From Oscillospiraceae bacterium (lineage in GTDB: Bacteria > Bacillota > Clostridia > Oscillospirales > Oscillospiraceae): a stretch of DNA of 24,608 nucleotides. Shown in pieces: positions 14,198 to 21,446 of the stretch. Made by a program: the position numbers and the translations under genes. Position 1 is the stretch's first letter, and the number at the start of each line of letters is the position of its first letter. The stretch is taken from contig JAQXJQ010000127.1 in assembly GCA_029009035.1 (NCBI GenBank), forward strand, positions 1 to 24,608. The letters run 5' to 3'. Under the pieces are notes generated by a model that saw only the letters and a list, made by a program, of their open reading frames with translations, made no database searches and had not been told where the DNA came from.

Positions 14198-14793
14198 ACC
14201 GTTCCCTCCGAATAAGAAATGATCAGATCGAGAAGCTGCTGCCTTCCCTCTCCCTTTTCTGCAGAGAACGGGATCACAGGAACTTCGTCGGAGAGCTCGA
14301 GGACCTCCCGAACCCGCTGGATATTGCCCTCGATCTCGCTCTTTTTCAGTTTGTCCAATTTATTGGCGACTACCACAAAAGGCTTTCCGGCGCCTTTGAA
14401 GAAGGCGGCCATGGTGCAGTCGTCCACCGTGGGCTTATGGCGGGAGTCCACGATGAGCACGCCCAGGGTCATCCGCGTGGTATCGGCAAACCAGCTGTCG
14501 ATGAGACGGCCCCATCGGTCGCGCTCCTTTTTGGAGACCTCCGCATAGCCGTAGCCGGGCAGATCCACCAGATAGAGCTGCTTGTCGATGAGGAAATAGT
14601 TGATGTGGGTGGTTTTCCCCGGCGCGGAGCCAACACGGGCAAAGTTTTTGCGGTTGAGCAGCCGATTGATCACCGAAGATTTGCCCACATTGGAGCGTCC
14701 GGCAAAGACGGTCTGGGGCAGCCGGTCACGGGGGAAATCCTCTGCCTTTGTGGCGGATCGAATAAACTCCGCATGATTTAAATTCACCTTCAT
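14194..14793 (-). CDS. engB: Ribosome biogenesis GTPase YihA/YsxC (EngB)
   Basis: A 199-residue TRAFAC GTPase needed for late 50S assembly. G1 GRSNVGKSS is at 32-40, the switch region GKTTHINYF near 59-67, G3 DLPGYGYAEVSK at 77-88 and G4 NKLDKLKKSE near 140. The start is the ATG at 14791-14793 (MKVNLNHAEFIRSA), with GAGG 6 nt away. A GTG four codons upstream overlaps the lon stop. It is directly downstream of lon, the usual lon-engB pairing, and overlaps the next gene by 4 nt. Confidence 0.95.
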   Translation of the reverse strand: MKVNLNHAEFIRSATKAEDFPRDRLPQTVFAGRSNVGKSSVINRLLNRKNFARVGSAPGKTTHINYFLIDKQLYLVDLPGYGYAEVSKKERDRWGRLIDSWFADTTRMTLGVLIVDSRHKPTVDDCTMAAFFKGAGKPFVVVANKLDKLKKSEIEGNIQRVREVLELSDEVPVIPFSAEKGEGRQQLLDLIISYSEGTV

Positions 14794-14801
14794 AAGACAC
14801 C

Positions 14802-17207
14802 TCACTGACGGATCGCAGTGCTTTTCCCCATGGTCTGCGCCTGATCTCCGGGGATCACATAATGCTCCGCAACCACCTCGGAGGAATTCATCAGCGCCAC
14901 GGCAAGCACTTCTTCCGCGGATTTCACCGGGATAAACTTCAAAGCGGCACGGACGGTCTGGTCGATCTCCTCCAGATCCTTCTCGTTGTCCGCCGGGATA
15001 ATGACGGTGCCGATGCCGTTGCGCAGGGCAGCCATGGTTTTCTCCCGAAGTCCGCCGATGGCCATGACCCTGCCGCGCAGGGTCACCTCACCGGTCATTG
15101 CAACATCCCGGCGAACCGGGGTCCCGGTCAGGGCGGACACGATGGCCGTGGTAATAGCAACACCGGCGGAGGGGCCGTCCTTAGGCACAGCACCTTCAGG
15201 GAAATGTACATGGATGTCCTTGTTTTTATAGAAATCGGCAGAAATCCCCAGCTGCTGCGCTCTGCTGCGGATGAAGGAAAGCGCGGCAGAGGCGGACTCC
15301 TTCATGACGGTGCCCAGATTGCCGGTGAGCTCCAGCTTGCCGGCGCCATCCATCACATTCACTTCCACTTCCAGGATCTCGCCGCCCACAGAGGTCCATG
15401 CAAGGCCGTTGACCACGCCCACCAAAGCCTCACCCTTGGGAGACTCATCGTGATAACGGCGGATGCCCAGGTAGGCTTCCAGCTCGTTTTCTGTAATGCG
15501 AATTCGCTTTACAGCCCCTTGTACCAGCTGCATAGCGCACTTTCTGCAAAGTGCTCCCAGCTTGCGCTCCAGCACACGGACGCCGGACTCTCTGGTGTAG
15601 CCGGAGATGATTTGGCGCAAAGCCTGATCGGAGACTTGAAGCTGGCTTTTGCTCAGGCCGTGACGCTGCATCTGCCTGGGAAGCAAGTGGCGTCTGGCGA
15701 TCTGCAGCTTTTCCTCGTCGGTATAGCTGCCCAGCTCGATCAGCTCCATGCGGTCCAGCAGCGGACGGGGAATGGTGTCAGTGGTGTTGGCCGTGGTGAT
15801 GAACATCACATCGGAGAGGTCGAAGGGAAGCTCCAGATAGTGGTCACGGAAGGTACTGTTCTGCTCACTGTCCAGTACTTCCAGCAAGGCGGAGGCGGGG
15901 TCTCCCCTTTGGTCGGCGCCCACTTTGTCGATCTCGTCCAGCAGCAGAACAGGATTGGCGCTGCCCGCCTGACGAATACCGGCAATGATACGGCCGGGCA
16001 TGGCGCCGATATAGGTTTTGCGATGACCGCGGATCTCCGCCTCGTCATGGACGCCGCCCAGGGAAATGCGGGCCAGCTTGCGGTTCATGGCAGCGGCTAC
16101 GCTCATGGCAATGGAGGTTTTACCCACACCCGGAGGGCCCACCAGACAGATGATCTGCCCCTTCAGCTCGGGCTGAAGCTGGCGCACGGCGACAAACTCC
16201 AGAATTCGCTCTTTGACCTTATCCAGCCCGTAGTGGTCGGCATCCAGGGCCTTGGAAACGGCGGCAACATTGGCACGCTCCTTGGTCTTGACCTTCCAGG
16301 GCAGTTCCAGGCAGGTGTCCAGATATCCGCGGATCACAGCGGCTTCGGCAGAGCCAAAGGGCTGCTTCTCCAGATGGCGGATCTCCTTTTCCAGCTTCTC
16401 CCGCACCTCGTCGGGAAGATCGGCCTGCGCCACCTTGGCGCGGTACTCGGCAATATCGTCGCCGTCATCCTCACCCAATTCCCGGCGGATCACTTTCATC
16501 TGCTCCCGCAGCACATAATCCCGCTGGTTGGCGGCCATCTCCGCGTGGAGCTTTTCCTCCAGTTCGCTCTCCGCCTCCAGCACCTGTACTTCGCGGGTCA
16601 TGATGCGGCACAGGCGGGCAATGCGCCGGGTGGGACGCAGCTCTTCCAAAATGGCCTGCTTATCCTCGAAACGCATGGGCAGGTTCTGCGCGGCATAGTC
16701 GGCAATATATCCGGGGTCGTCACTGGCAAGCATCTTCAGATAAACCTCGGATGTAACACGGTCAGACAGCTCCACATAACGCTCCATCAGGCCGTAGACC
16801 TGACGGATATACGCCTCTGTGCGGGAGGAGTTGGCCTCTTTCGCGGGAATGTCTTCCATGGGCTCCACAACAGCCTTCAGATAGGGTTCTCTTGCCAGCA
16901 GCTCCACCATACGGCCACGGTACTTTCCTTCCACCATGACCCGGACATTGTTCTCCGGCAGGCGGAGGATCTGCTTCACTGCGGCGACCGTGCCGACGGT
17001 GAACAGCTCGTCCTGACCGGGGGACTCAACGCTCACATCGCGCTGGGTGACCAGAAAAATATCCCGGCCGCCCGCCATGGCGTCCTCCAGCGCATGGATG
17101 GACGCGGTGCGGCCTACATCGAAATGAAGCAGAAGATTGGGAAACACAGTGATCCCGCGCAGAGCCAGCACAGGCATCAACAGCTGTTTCTGAATCACAT
17201 CAGTCAT
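14802..17207 (-). CDS. lon: ATP-dependent protease La (Lon)
   Basis: An 801-residue cytosolic AAA+ serine protease degrading misfolded and regulatory proteins. It has an N-terminal LonN domain (about 10-200), a coiled coil (about 205-285, EAESELEEKLHAEMAANQRD), and Walker A GPPGVGKT at 357-364. Walker B LLLDEIDKVG lies further on, and the C-terminal Ser-Lys protease domain has PKDGPSAGVA (Ser680) and LREKTMAALRNG (Lys723). A C-terminal tail of about 30 residues (from VALMNSS) extends past the usual end. The start is the ATG at 17205-17207, with a perfect AGGAGG 7 nt upstream. A 37-residue longer form would begin inside clpX. It lies 64 nt after clpX, across a hairpin. Confidence 0.97.
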   Translation of the reverse strand: MTDVIQKQLLMPVLALRGITVFPNLLLHFDVGRTASIHALEDAMAGGRDIFLVTQRDVSVESPGQDELFTVGTVAAVKQILRLPENNVRVMVEGKYRGRMVELLAREPYLKAVVEPMEDIPAKEANSSRTEAYIRQVYGLMERYVELSDRVTSEVYLKMLASDDPGYIADYAAQNLPMRFEDKQAILEELRPTRRIARLCRIMTREVQVLEAESELEEKLHAEMAANQRDYVLREQMKVIRRELGEDDGDDIAEYRAKVAQADLPDEVREKLEKEIRHLEKQPFGSAEAAVIRGYLDTCLELPWKVKTKERANVAAVSKALDADHYGLDKVKERILEFVAVRQLQPELKGQIICLVGPPGVGKTSIAMSVAAAMNRKLARISLGGVHDEAEIRGHRKTYIGAMPGRIIAGIRQAGSANPVLLLDEIDKVGADQRGDPASALLEVLDSEQNSTFRDHYLELPFDLSDVMFITTANTTDTIPRPLLDRMELIELGSYTDEEKLQIARRHLLPRQMQRHGLSKSQLQVSDQALRQIISGYTRESGVRVLERKLGALCRKCAMQLVQGAVKRIRITENELEAYLGIRRYHDESPKGEALVGVVNGLAWTSVGGEILEVEVNVMDGAGKLELTGNLGTVMKESASAALSFIRSRAQQLGISADFYKNKDIHVHFPEGAVPKDGPSAGVAITTAIVSALTGTPVRRDVAMTGEVTLRGRVMAIGGLREKTMAALRNGIGTVIIPADNEKDLEEIDQTVRAALKFIPVKSAEEVLAVALMNSSEVVAEHYVIPGDQAQTMGKSTAIRQ

Positions 17208-17234
17208 ACTTTTTCCTCCTCGGGGTGATTGCGC

Positions 17235-17262
17235 AACGGGGCGAGCTGACGCCCGCCCCGTT
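17235..17262 (-). other. Intercistronic hairpin between clpX and lon, no U-run
   Basis: Arms 17235-17243 (AACGGGGCG) and 17254-17262 form a perfect 9-bp GC-rich stem with a 10-nt loop. On the minus strand the stem is followed by GCGCAATC, so it lacks the U-run of an intrinsic terminator. It lies between the clpX stop and the lon ribosome binding site and could affect mRNA stability, processing or read-through. Confidence 0.6.
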
Positions 17263-17271
17263 TGGTGTGTA

Positions 17272-18588
17272 TTAAGAGGCATTTCCCTTCCGGGAAGATT
17301 GGCCTCCCTTTTCGGCACGCAGGGCTGCAGCGCCCAGTCTGGGTCTCGGGGGGCGGTCAGCGCTGCGCTCCAATTCGGGCTGGTTCTCGCCGCGGATGGC
17401 CTCGGCGGTCACGGTGACCTTGGCGATGGTCTCGTCGGAGGGGACCTCGTACATCACGGGGGTCATCACTTCCTCCAGCACGGCGCGCAGACCGCGGGCG
17501 CCGATCTTGCGCTCCACTGCCTTATCGGCGGCGGCCTTCAGCGCGTCCTCGGTGAACTCCAGCTCCACATTGTCGTACTCCATCAGCTTCTGGTACTGTT
17601 TCACCAGGGCGTTCTTAGGCTCGGTGAGAATGCGCACCAGCTGAGTCTGATCCAGCGCTTTCAGCGCGGTGATCACCGGCAGACGGCCCACCAACTCGGG
17701 AATGATACCGAACTTCAGCAGGTCATGGGGCTGCACCTGCTTGAAAATGTCGTCCTGGGTGCGCTCGGCAGCCGTCTTGATCTGCGCACCGAAACCGATG
17801 GTCTTCTTATCAAGGCGCTGCTCGATGATCTTCTCCAGACCGTCAAACGCGCCGCCGCAGATAAACAGAATGTTCTTGGTGTCGACCTGCAGGAATTCCT
17901 GATGGGGATGCTTGCGTCCGCCCTGGGGGGGAACATTGGCAACGGTGCCTTCCAGGATCTTCAGCAGAGCCTGCTGCACACCCTCGCCGGAAACATCACG
18001 GGTGATGGAGGTATTTTCGCTCTTGCGGGCGATCTTGTCGATCTCGTCCACATAGATAATGCCGCGCTCTGCCAGCTCGATGTCATAATCGGCAGCCTGG
18101 ACCAGTCGGAGCAGGATGTTCTCCACATCGTCGCCCACATAACCGGCCTCGGTCAGTGTGGTGGCGTCGGCAATGGCGAAGGGGACCTTCAGCACACGGG
18201 CCAGCGTCTGGGCAAAGAGTGTCTTGCCGCAGCCGGTGGGGCCCACCAGCAGGATGTTGCTCTTCTGCAGCTCCACATTGTCGCTGCCGCCGAAATAGAT
18301 ACGCTTATAGTGATTGTAAACAGCCACGGACAGGGCGACTTTGGCGTCCTCCTGCCCGATAATATACTCATCCAGAACCGCGCAGATCTCCTTGGGGGTG
18401 GGGATCACATCGGGCATATCCGCCGAGGCCTTGGGGGCGTCATCCACGTCCTCCTCCATGATATTCATGCACAGGCGGACACATTCATTGCAGATATAGG
18501 CGCCGGGGCCGGCGATGATACGGTCCACCTGCTCCTGATGCTTGCCGCAGAAGGAACAGCGAACCGATTTATAATCGTCTCGAGCCAT
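17272..18588 (-). CDS. clpX: ATP-dependent Clp protease ATP-binding subunit ClpX
   Basis: A 438-residue AAA+ unfoldase that recognises tagged substrates and threads them into ClpP. The N-terminal zinc-binding domain uses C11, C14, C33 and C36. Walker A is GPTGCGKT at 116-123 and Walker B is IIYVDEIDKIARK. The pore loop GYVGDDVENIL and the ClpP-docking loop with IGFGAQ are present, as is the sensor 2 region KIGARGLRAVLEEVM. The last 40 or so residues (from RGENQPELERS) form a basic, low-complexity tail somewhat longer than usual. AGGAAG precedes the ATG. It lies 70 nt after clpP across a strong hairpin. Confidence 0.97.
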   Translation of the reverse strand: MARDDYKSVRCSFCGKHQEQVDRIIAGPGAYICNECVRLCMNIMEEDVDDAPKASADMPDVIPTPKEICAVLDEYIIGQEDAKVALSVAVYNHYKRIYFGGSDNVELQKSNILLVGPTGCGKTLFAQTLARVLKVPFAIADATTLTEAGYVGDDVENILLRLVQAADYDIELAERGIIYVDEIDKIARKSENTSITRDVSGEGVQQALLKILEGTVANVPPQGGRKHPHQEFLQVDTKNILFICGGAFDGLEKIIEQRLDKKTIGFGAQIKTAAERTQDDIFKQVQPHDLLKFGIIPELVGRLPVITALKALDQTQLVRILTEPKNALVKQYQKLMEYDNVELEFTEDALKAAADKAVERKIGARGLRAVLEEVMTPVMYEVPSDETIAKVTVTAEAIRGENQPELERSADRPPRPRLGAAALRAEKGGQSSRKGNAS

Positions 18589-18614
18589 AAGAAATCTTCC
18601 TTTCGGGAAAGTGC

Positions 18615-18652
18615 GCCAAAGAGCGGAAGTGATCTGTCTTCCGCTCTTTGGC
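18615..18652 (-). other. Intercistronic 15-bp hairpin between clpP and clpX, no U-run
   Basis: Arms 18615-18629 (GCCAAAGAGCGGAAG) and 18638-18652 are perfectly complementary, with an 8-nt loop. The hairpin starts 6 nt after the clpP stop. On the minus strand it is followed by GCACTTTCCC, so the U-run is too weak for a standard terminator. It may protect the clpP 3' end or set the ClpP:ClpX ratio. Confidence 0.65.
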
Positions 18653-18658
18653 CAAATA

Positions 18659-19240
18659 TTATCGGTTATAAATGACCTTGTCGATCAAGCCGTACTCCAT
18701 GGCCTCCTGCGCGGTCATGAAGTTATCACGCTCGCAGTCGGCGGTGACCTGTTCGACGCTCTTGCCGCAGTTGTCGGCAAGGATCTGATTCATCCGCTTC
18801 TTGATGGTCTCCAGGCGCTTCAGGTGGATCGCCATATCGGTGATCTGGCCCTGGGTACCGGCGGAGGGCTGATGGATCATGATCTCGGCATTGGGCAGCG
18901 CGATCCGCTTGCCCTTGGTCCCTGCAGACAGCAGGAACGCGCCCATGGAGGCAGCCATACCCACGCAGATGGTGGACACATCACACTTGATATACTGCAT
19001 GGTGTCATAGATGGCCATGCCGTCGGTGACGGAGCCGCCGGGGCTGTTAATGTAGAACTGAATGTCCTTATCGGGGTCCTGAGCCTCCAGATAGAGCATC
19101 TGGGCCACCACCAGAGAGGCGGTAGTGGCGTTCACCTCTTCGCCCAGGAAAATGATACGGTCATTGAGCAGGCGGGAGAAAATGTCATAGGAGCGCTCTC
19201 CCCGGCTGGTCTGCTCTACAACATAAGGTACTAAACTCAT
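18659..19240 (-). CDS. clpP: ATP-dependent Clp protease proteolytic subunit
   Basis: A 193-residue serine peptidase forming the double-heptamer barrel. The catalytic triad is Ser98 (VGMAASMGAFLLSAG), His123 (MIHQPSAGTQG) and Asp172 (DCERDNFM). It also has INSPGGSVTDGMAIYDTMQYI and starts with a mature-like MSLVPYVVEQTSRGERSYDI, typical of Firmicutes. AAAGGAGA lies ahead of the ATG. It is the second gene after tig in the conserved tig-clpP-clpX-lon order; the 93-nt gap upstream holds a palindrome. Confidence 0.98.
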   Translation of the reverse strand: MSLVPYVVEQTSRGERSYDIFSRLLNDRIIFLGEEVNATTASLVVAQMLYLEAQDPDKDIQFYINSPGGSVTDGMAIYDTMQYIKCDVSTICVGMAASMGAFLLSAGTKGKRIALPNAEIMIHQPSAGTQGQITDMAIHLKRLETIKKRMNQILADNCGKSVEQVTADCERDNFMTAQEAMEYGLIDKVIYNR

Positions 19241-19264
19241 GGAATGATCTCCTTTTCAATGGGA

Positions 19265-19276
19265 AATACCGGTATT
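19265..19276. promoter_or_regulatory. 12-bp palindrome upstream of clpP
   Basis: AATACCGGTATT is a perfect inverted repeat, 24 nt before the clpP start codon and just upstream of its ribosome binding site. It could be a regulator site or a short RNA stem. It does not match the CtsR heptad repeat or the CIRCE consensus that I know of for Clp genes. Confidence 0.3.
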
Positions 19277-19333
19277 GGGCTAAGTATACCCAAAGTCAAT
19301 CAGGACTTATTCCTCGAACTCTCTTTCAGAGGC

Positions 19334-20650
19334 TTATTCGGCCTCTTCGGTCTCTTCCTCAGCCTTCTTGGCCTTCTTGGCGGGCTTCTTCACAGCGGCC
19401 TTGACCAGCTCCAGAGCCTTCTTGGTGGCCAGATCCTTCTTCAGGGCCTCAACATCCATGCTGGCACGGATATTGGCGATGTCAGCCTTGTACTGCTCGG
19501 CCAGACGGGCCATCTCGGCATCGGCCTCCTCGTCGGTGACAACGATACCCTCAGCGGCGGCGACAGCCTCCAGAGCCAGCTCAACGCGGACATTGCGGCC
19601 GGCAGCCTCCATGGCCTGAGCCTTCATCATCTCGATGTTCATGCCCATCATATTGGCATAAGCCTCCAGAGACAGGCCGGAACCCTGCAGACGGTTATTC
19701 ATGTCCTCCAGCATCTTGTTGGCGCGGTAGTCGACCATGGCCTCGGGGACTTCGCACTCCAGCTTCTCCACCAGGGCGTCCAGAATGGCGGTCTCATAGT
19801 CCTTCTCAGCCTGCTCCTTGCGGCGGGCCTTCAGCTTGTCGGACAGGTCCTTCTTCAGCTCCTCCAGAGTCTCAAACTCGGACACATCCTTGGCAAACTC
19901 GTCGTCCAGAGTGGGAGTCTGGCGCTCCTTGACCTCGGTGACCTTCACCTTGAAGACCACAGCGGCGCCGGCCAGCTCGGGGGTATAGTTCTCGGGGAAG
20001 GTGATGTCGATGTCCTTCTCGTCGCCGGCGCTCATACCGATCACCTGCTCCTCAAAGCCGGGGACAAAGGTGCCGGAGCCCAGCTCCAGGCTATAGTTCT
20101 CACCCTTGCCGCCCTCGAAAGCGACGCCGTCCTTGAAACCCTCAAAGTCGATGACAGCCACATCGCCCTTCTTGGCCTTGCGCTCAACGCTGACCAGACG
20201 GGAAGCGCGGTCGATGAAGGGCTTCAGCTCGGCCTTCACATCGGCGGCGGAGACCTTCACCTCGGGCTTGGCCACGACCAGACCCTTGTAGTCCTTAATG
20301 CTGGCCTCGGGCTTAACAGTGACCAAAGCCTTGAAGATCAGGCCGGCAGCGCCGACCTCCAGAACCTCCAGCTCGGGATAGGCCACGGGCTCCAGGCCGG
20401 CCTCGGCCAGAGCGGCCTCATAAGCAGCGGGATAGCACTCAGAGATGGCGTCATTGTAGAACACCTCGGCGCCGTACATCTTCTCCACCATCTTGCGGGT
20501 GGCCTTGCCCTTGCGGAAGCCGGGGATCATGATGCTCTTCTTCTGGCGGTTGTAGACCTTGTCCACGGCGGCCTCAAACTCAGCGGGGCTGACTTCGATG
20601 ACAAGCTCGACTGCGCTGTTTTCTTTCTTCTCGTTGCTCTTAATATTCAT
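19334..20650 (-). CDS. tig: Trigger factor
   Basis: A 438-residue ribosome-associated chaperone and peptidyl-prolyl isomerase. The N-terminal domain has the ribosome-docking signature PGFRKGKATRKMVE near 40. The FKBP-like domain (about 150-245) contains KKGDVAVIDFEGFKDGVAFEGG and LGSGTFVPGFEEQVIGM. The helical substrate-binding C-domain follows (about 250-420) and ends in a Lys/Ala/Glu-rich tail (KKPAKKAKKAEEETEEAE). The start is the ATG at 20648-20650, with GGAGG about 10 nt ahead. The longer reading from 20701 adds an unrelated peptide that overlaps the leader. First gene of the clp/lon unit, behind its own promoter. Confidence 0.97.
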   Translation of the reverse strand: MNIKSNEKKENSAVELVIEVSPAEFEAAVDKVYNRQKKSIMIPGFRKGKATRKMVEKMYGAEVFYNDAISECYPAAYEAALAEAGLEPVAYPELEVLEVGAAGLIFKALVTVKPEASIKDYKGLVVAKPEVKVSAADVKAELKPFIDRASRLVSVERKAKKGDVAVIDFEGFKDGVAFEGGKGENYSLELGSGTFVPGFEEQVIGMSAGDEKDIDITFPENYTPELAGAAVVFKVKVTEVKERQTPTLDDEFAKDVSEFETLEELKKDLSDKLKARRKEQAEKDYETAILDALVEKLECEVPEAMVDYRANKMLEDMNNRLQGSGLSLEAYANMMGMNIEMMKAQAMEAAGRNVRVELALEAVAAAEGIVVTDEEADAEMARLAEQYKADIANIRASMDVEALKKDLATKKALELVKAAVKKPAKKAKKAEEETEEAE

Positions 20651-20670
20651 GGTTAACGTTCCTCCAACTT

Positions 20671-20682
20671 GGCCTTTCGGCC
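20671..20682 (-). other. GGCC-GAAA-GGCC mini-hairpin in the tig leader
   Basis: The minus-strand leader contains GGCC-GAAA-GGCC, a 4-bp stem with a GNRA tetraloop. It lies about 10 nt upstream of the tig ribosome binding site and may stabilise the mRNA 5' end. Confidence 0.4.
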
Positions 20683-20704
20683 TTCTTTCTAAGAAATCCA
20701 ATCC

Positions 20705-20733
20705 ATTCTACCAGATAGAACGGAATATTTCCA
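20705..20733 (-). promoter_or_regulatory. Predicted sigma-A promoter upstream of tig
   Basis: On the minus strand a -10 TAGAAT at 20710-20705 is preceded by TGG (extended -10). A -35 TGGAAA at 20733-20728 lies 17 nt away and matches TTGACA at four of six bases. It lies 13 nt after the phosphoesterase stop codon and about 55 nt before the tig start. Confidence 0.6.
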
Positions 20734-20745
20734 CCCTTTTTTTGC

Positions 20746-21435
20746 TTATTCTAAAATTTTTTTCGGACGAAATCCAACAAAGTCCGCCGACACCAGCTGA
20801 TAATCCACGTCCCCGATGCTCCCCTGCTCCGCCAGGCGGTGGCTGGGGCCATGGAGATGGCCGTAGCAGCAGGTCTTTACTCCGTAGGCTTCCATGAGTT
20901 CGATGATCTCCCGGCACCGGTAGCCCTTATAAAGGGGCGGATAATGGAGAAAGCAGAGCTTCTCCCGCTCCCCCGCCGCCTTCAGCGAGGCAGCCAGCCG
21001 CATAAGCTCCCGGTTGAACACCTTTTCCCAGTGGGGACTGCCGTTCTCTTCAAAGAACCAGCCCCGGGTCCCGCACAGGGCCACATCTCCGTAAAGGGCG
21101 CAGTTATTGTGGAGAATGTGAAGATGAGAGAACCCCTTTTCATCAAAGAAACGGCTCATCTTGGAGGCTGTGGTCCACCAGTAGTCATGGTTGCCCTTGA
21201 CGATCCACTTTTCTCCGGGCAGCTCGCTGTCCAGAAAGGCGAAATCCCGTTCCGCCTCCTGCAGGCTCATCCCCCAGGAGAGGTCGCCGCACAGGACCAC
21301 CGTATCCTCCGGGTTGACGGCACAAAACCCGTCCCGCAGACGATCCACATAGTTCTCCCATCCGATGCCGAATACCTCCATGGACTTGTTGGAGCTCAGG
21401 GAGAGATGGGTGTCCCCGATGGCATAGAGCGCCAT
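20746..21435 (-). CDS. Calcineurin-like metallophosphoesterase
   Basis: A 229-residue protein with the dinuclear metal motifs of the family in order: GDTHLS at 7-12, GDLSWGMS near 47-54, GNHDYWW near 80-86, FLHYPPLY and YGHLHGPSH near the end. This subgroup (full-length single domain, no signal peptide) has members annotated as phosphohydrolases of unknown substrate; the substrate cannot be told from sequence. GAGGTGA precedes the ATG, and the gene lies 11 nt after thrC, so the two are likely co-transcribed. Confidence 0.9.
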   Translation of the reverse strand: MALYAIGDTHLSLSSNKSMEVFGIGWENYVDRLRDGFCAVNPEDTVVLCGDLSWGMSLQEAERDFAFLDSELPGEKWIVKGNHDYWWTTASKMSRFFDEKGFSHLHILHNNCALYGDVALCGTRGWFFEENGSPHWEKVFNRELMRLAASLKAAGEREKLCFLHYPPLYKGYRCREIIELMEAYGVKTCCYGHLHGPSHRLAEQGSIGDVDYQLVSADFVGFRPKKILE

Positions 21436-21446
21436 CCTATCACCTC

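Noticed and set aside
12248..14215. Plus-strand open frame of 655 codons opposite ispF, ispD and the FAH-family gene
   Set aside because: It crosses three well-identified minus-strand genes and their junctions, and its translation has no recognisable domain.
14862..17228. Plus-strand open frame of 788 codons opposite lon
   Set aside because: It mirrors the lon coding frame, a usual effect of codon bias in G+C-rich DNA. No family resemblance, while the minus strand gives intact Lon with a perfect ribosome binding site.
17208..17318. 37-residue N-terminal extension of Lon
   Set aside because: It would begin inside clpX and run through a hairpin. The ATG at 17207 has AGGAGG 7 nt upstream and matches the family start.
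19286..19310. Possible promoter TTGACT ... TATACT before clpP
   Set aside because: The two hexamers are only about 5 nt apart, and no -10 at proper spacing from TTGACT is convincing.
20651..20701. 17-residue N-terminal extension of trigger factor
   Set aside because: It covers the leader, including the ribosome binding site for the ATG at 20650, and is not part of the family.
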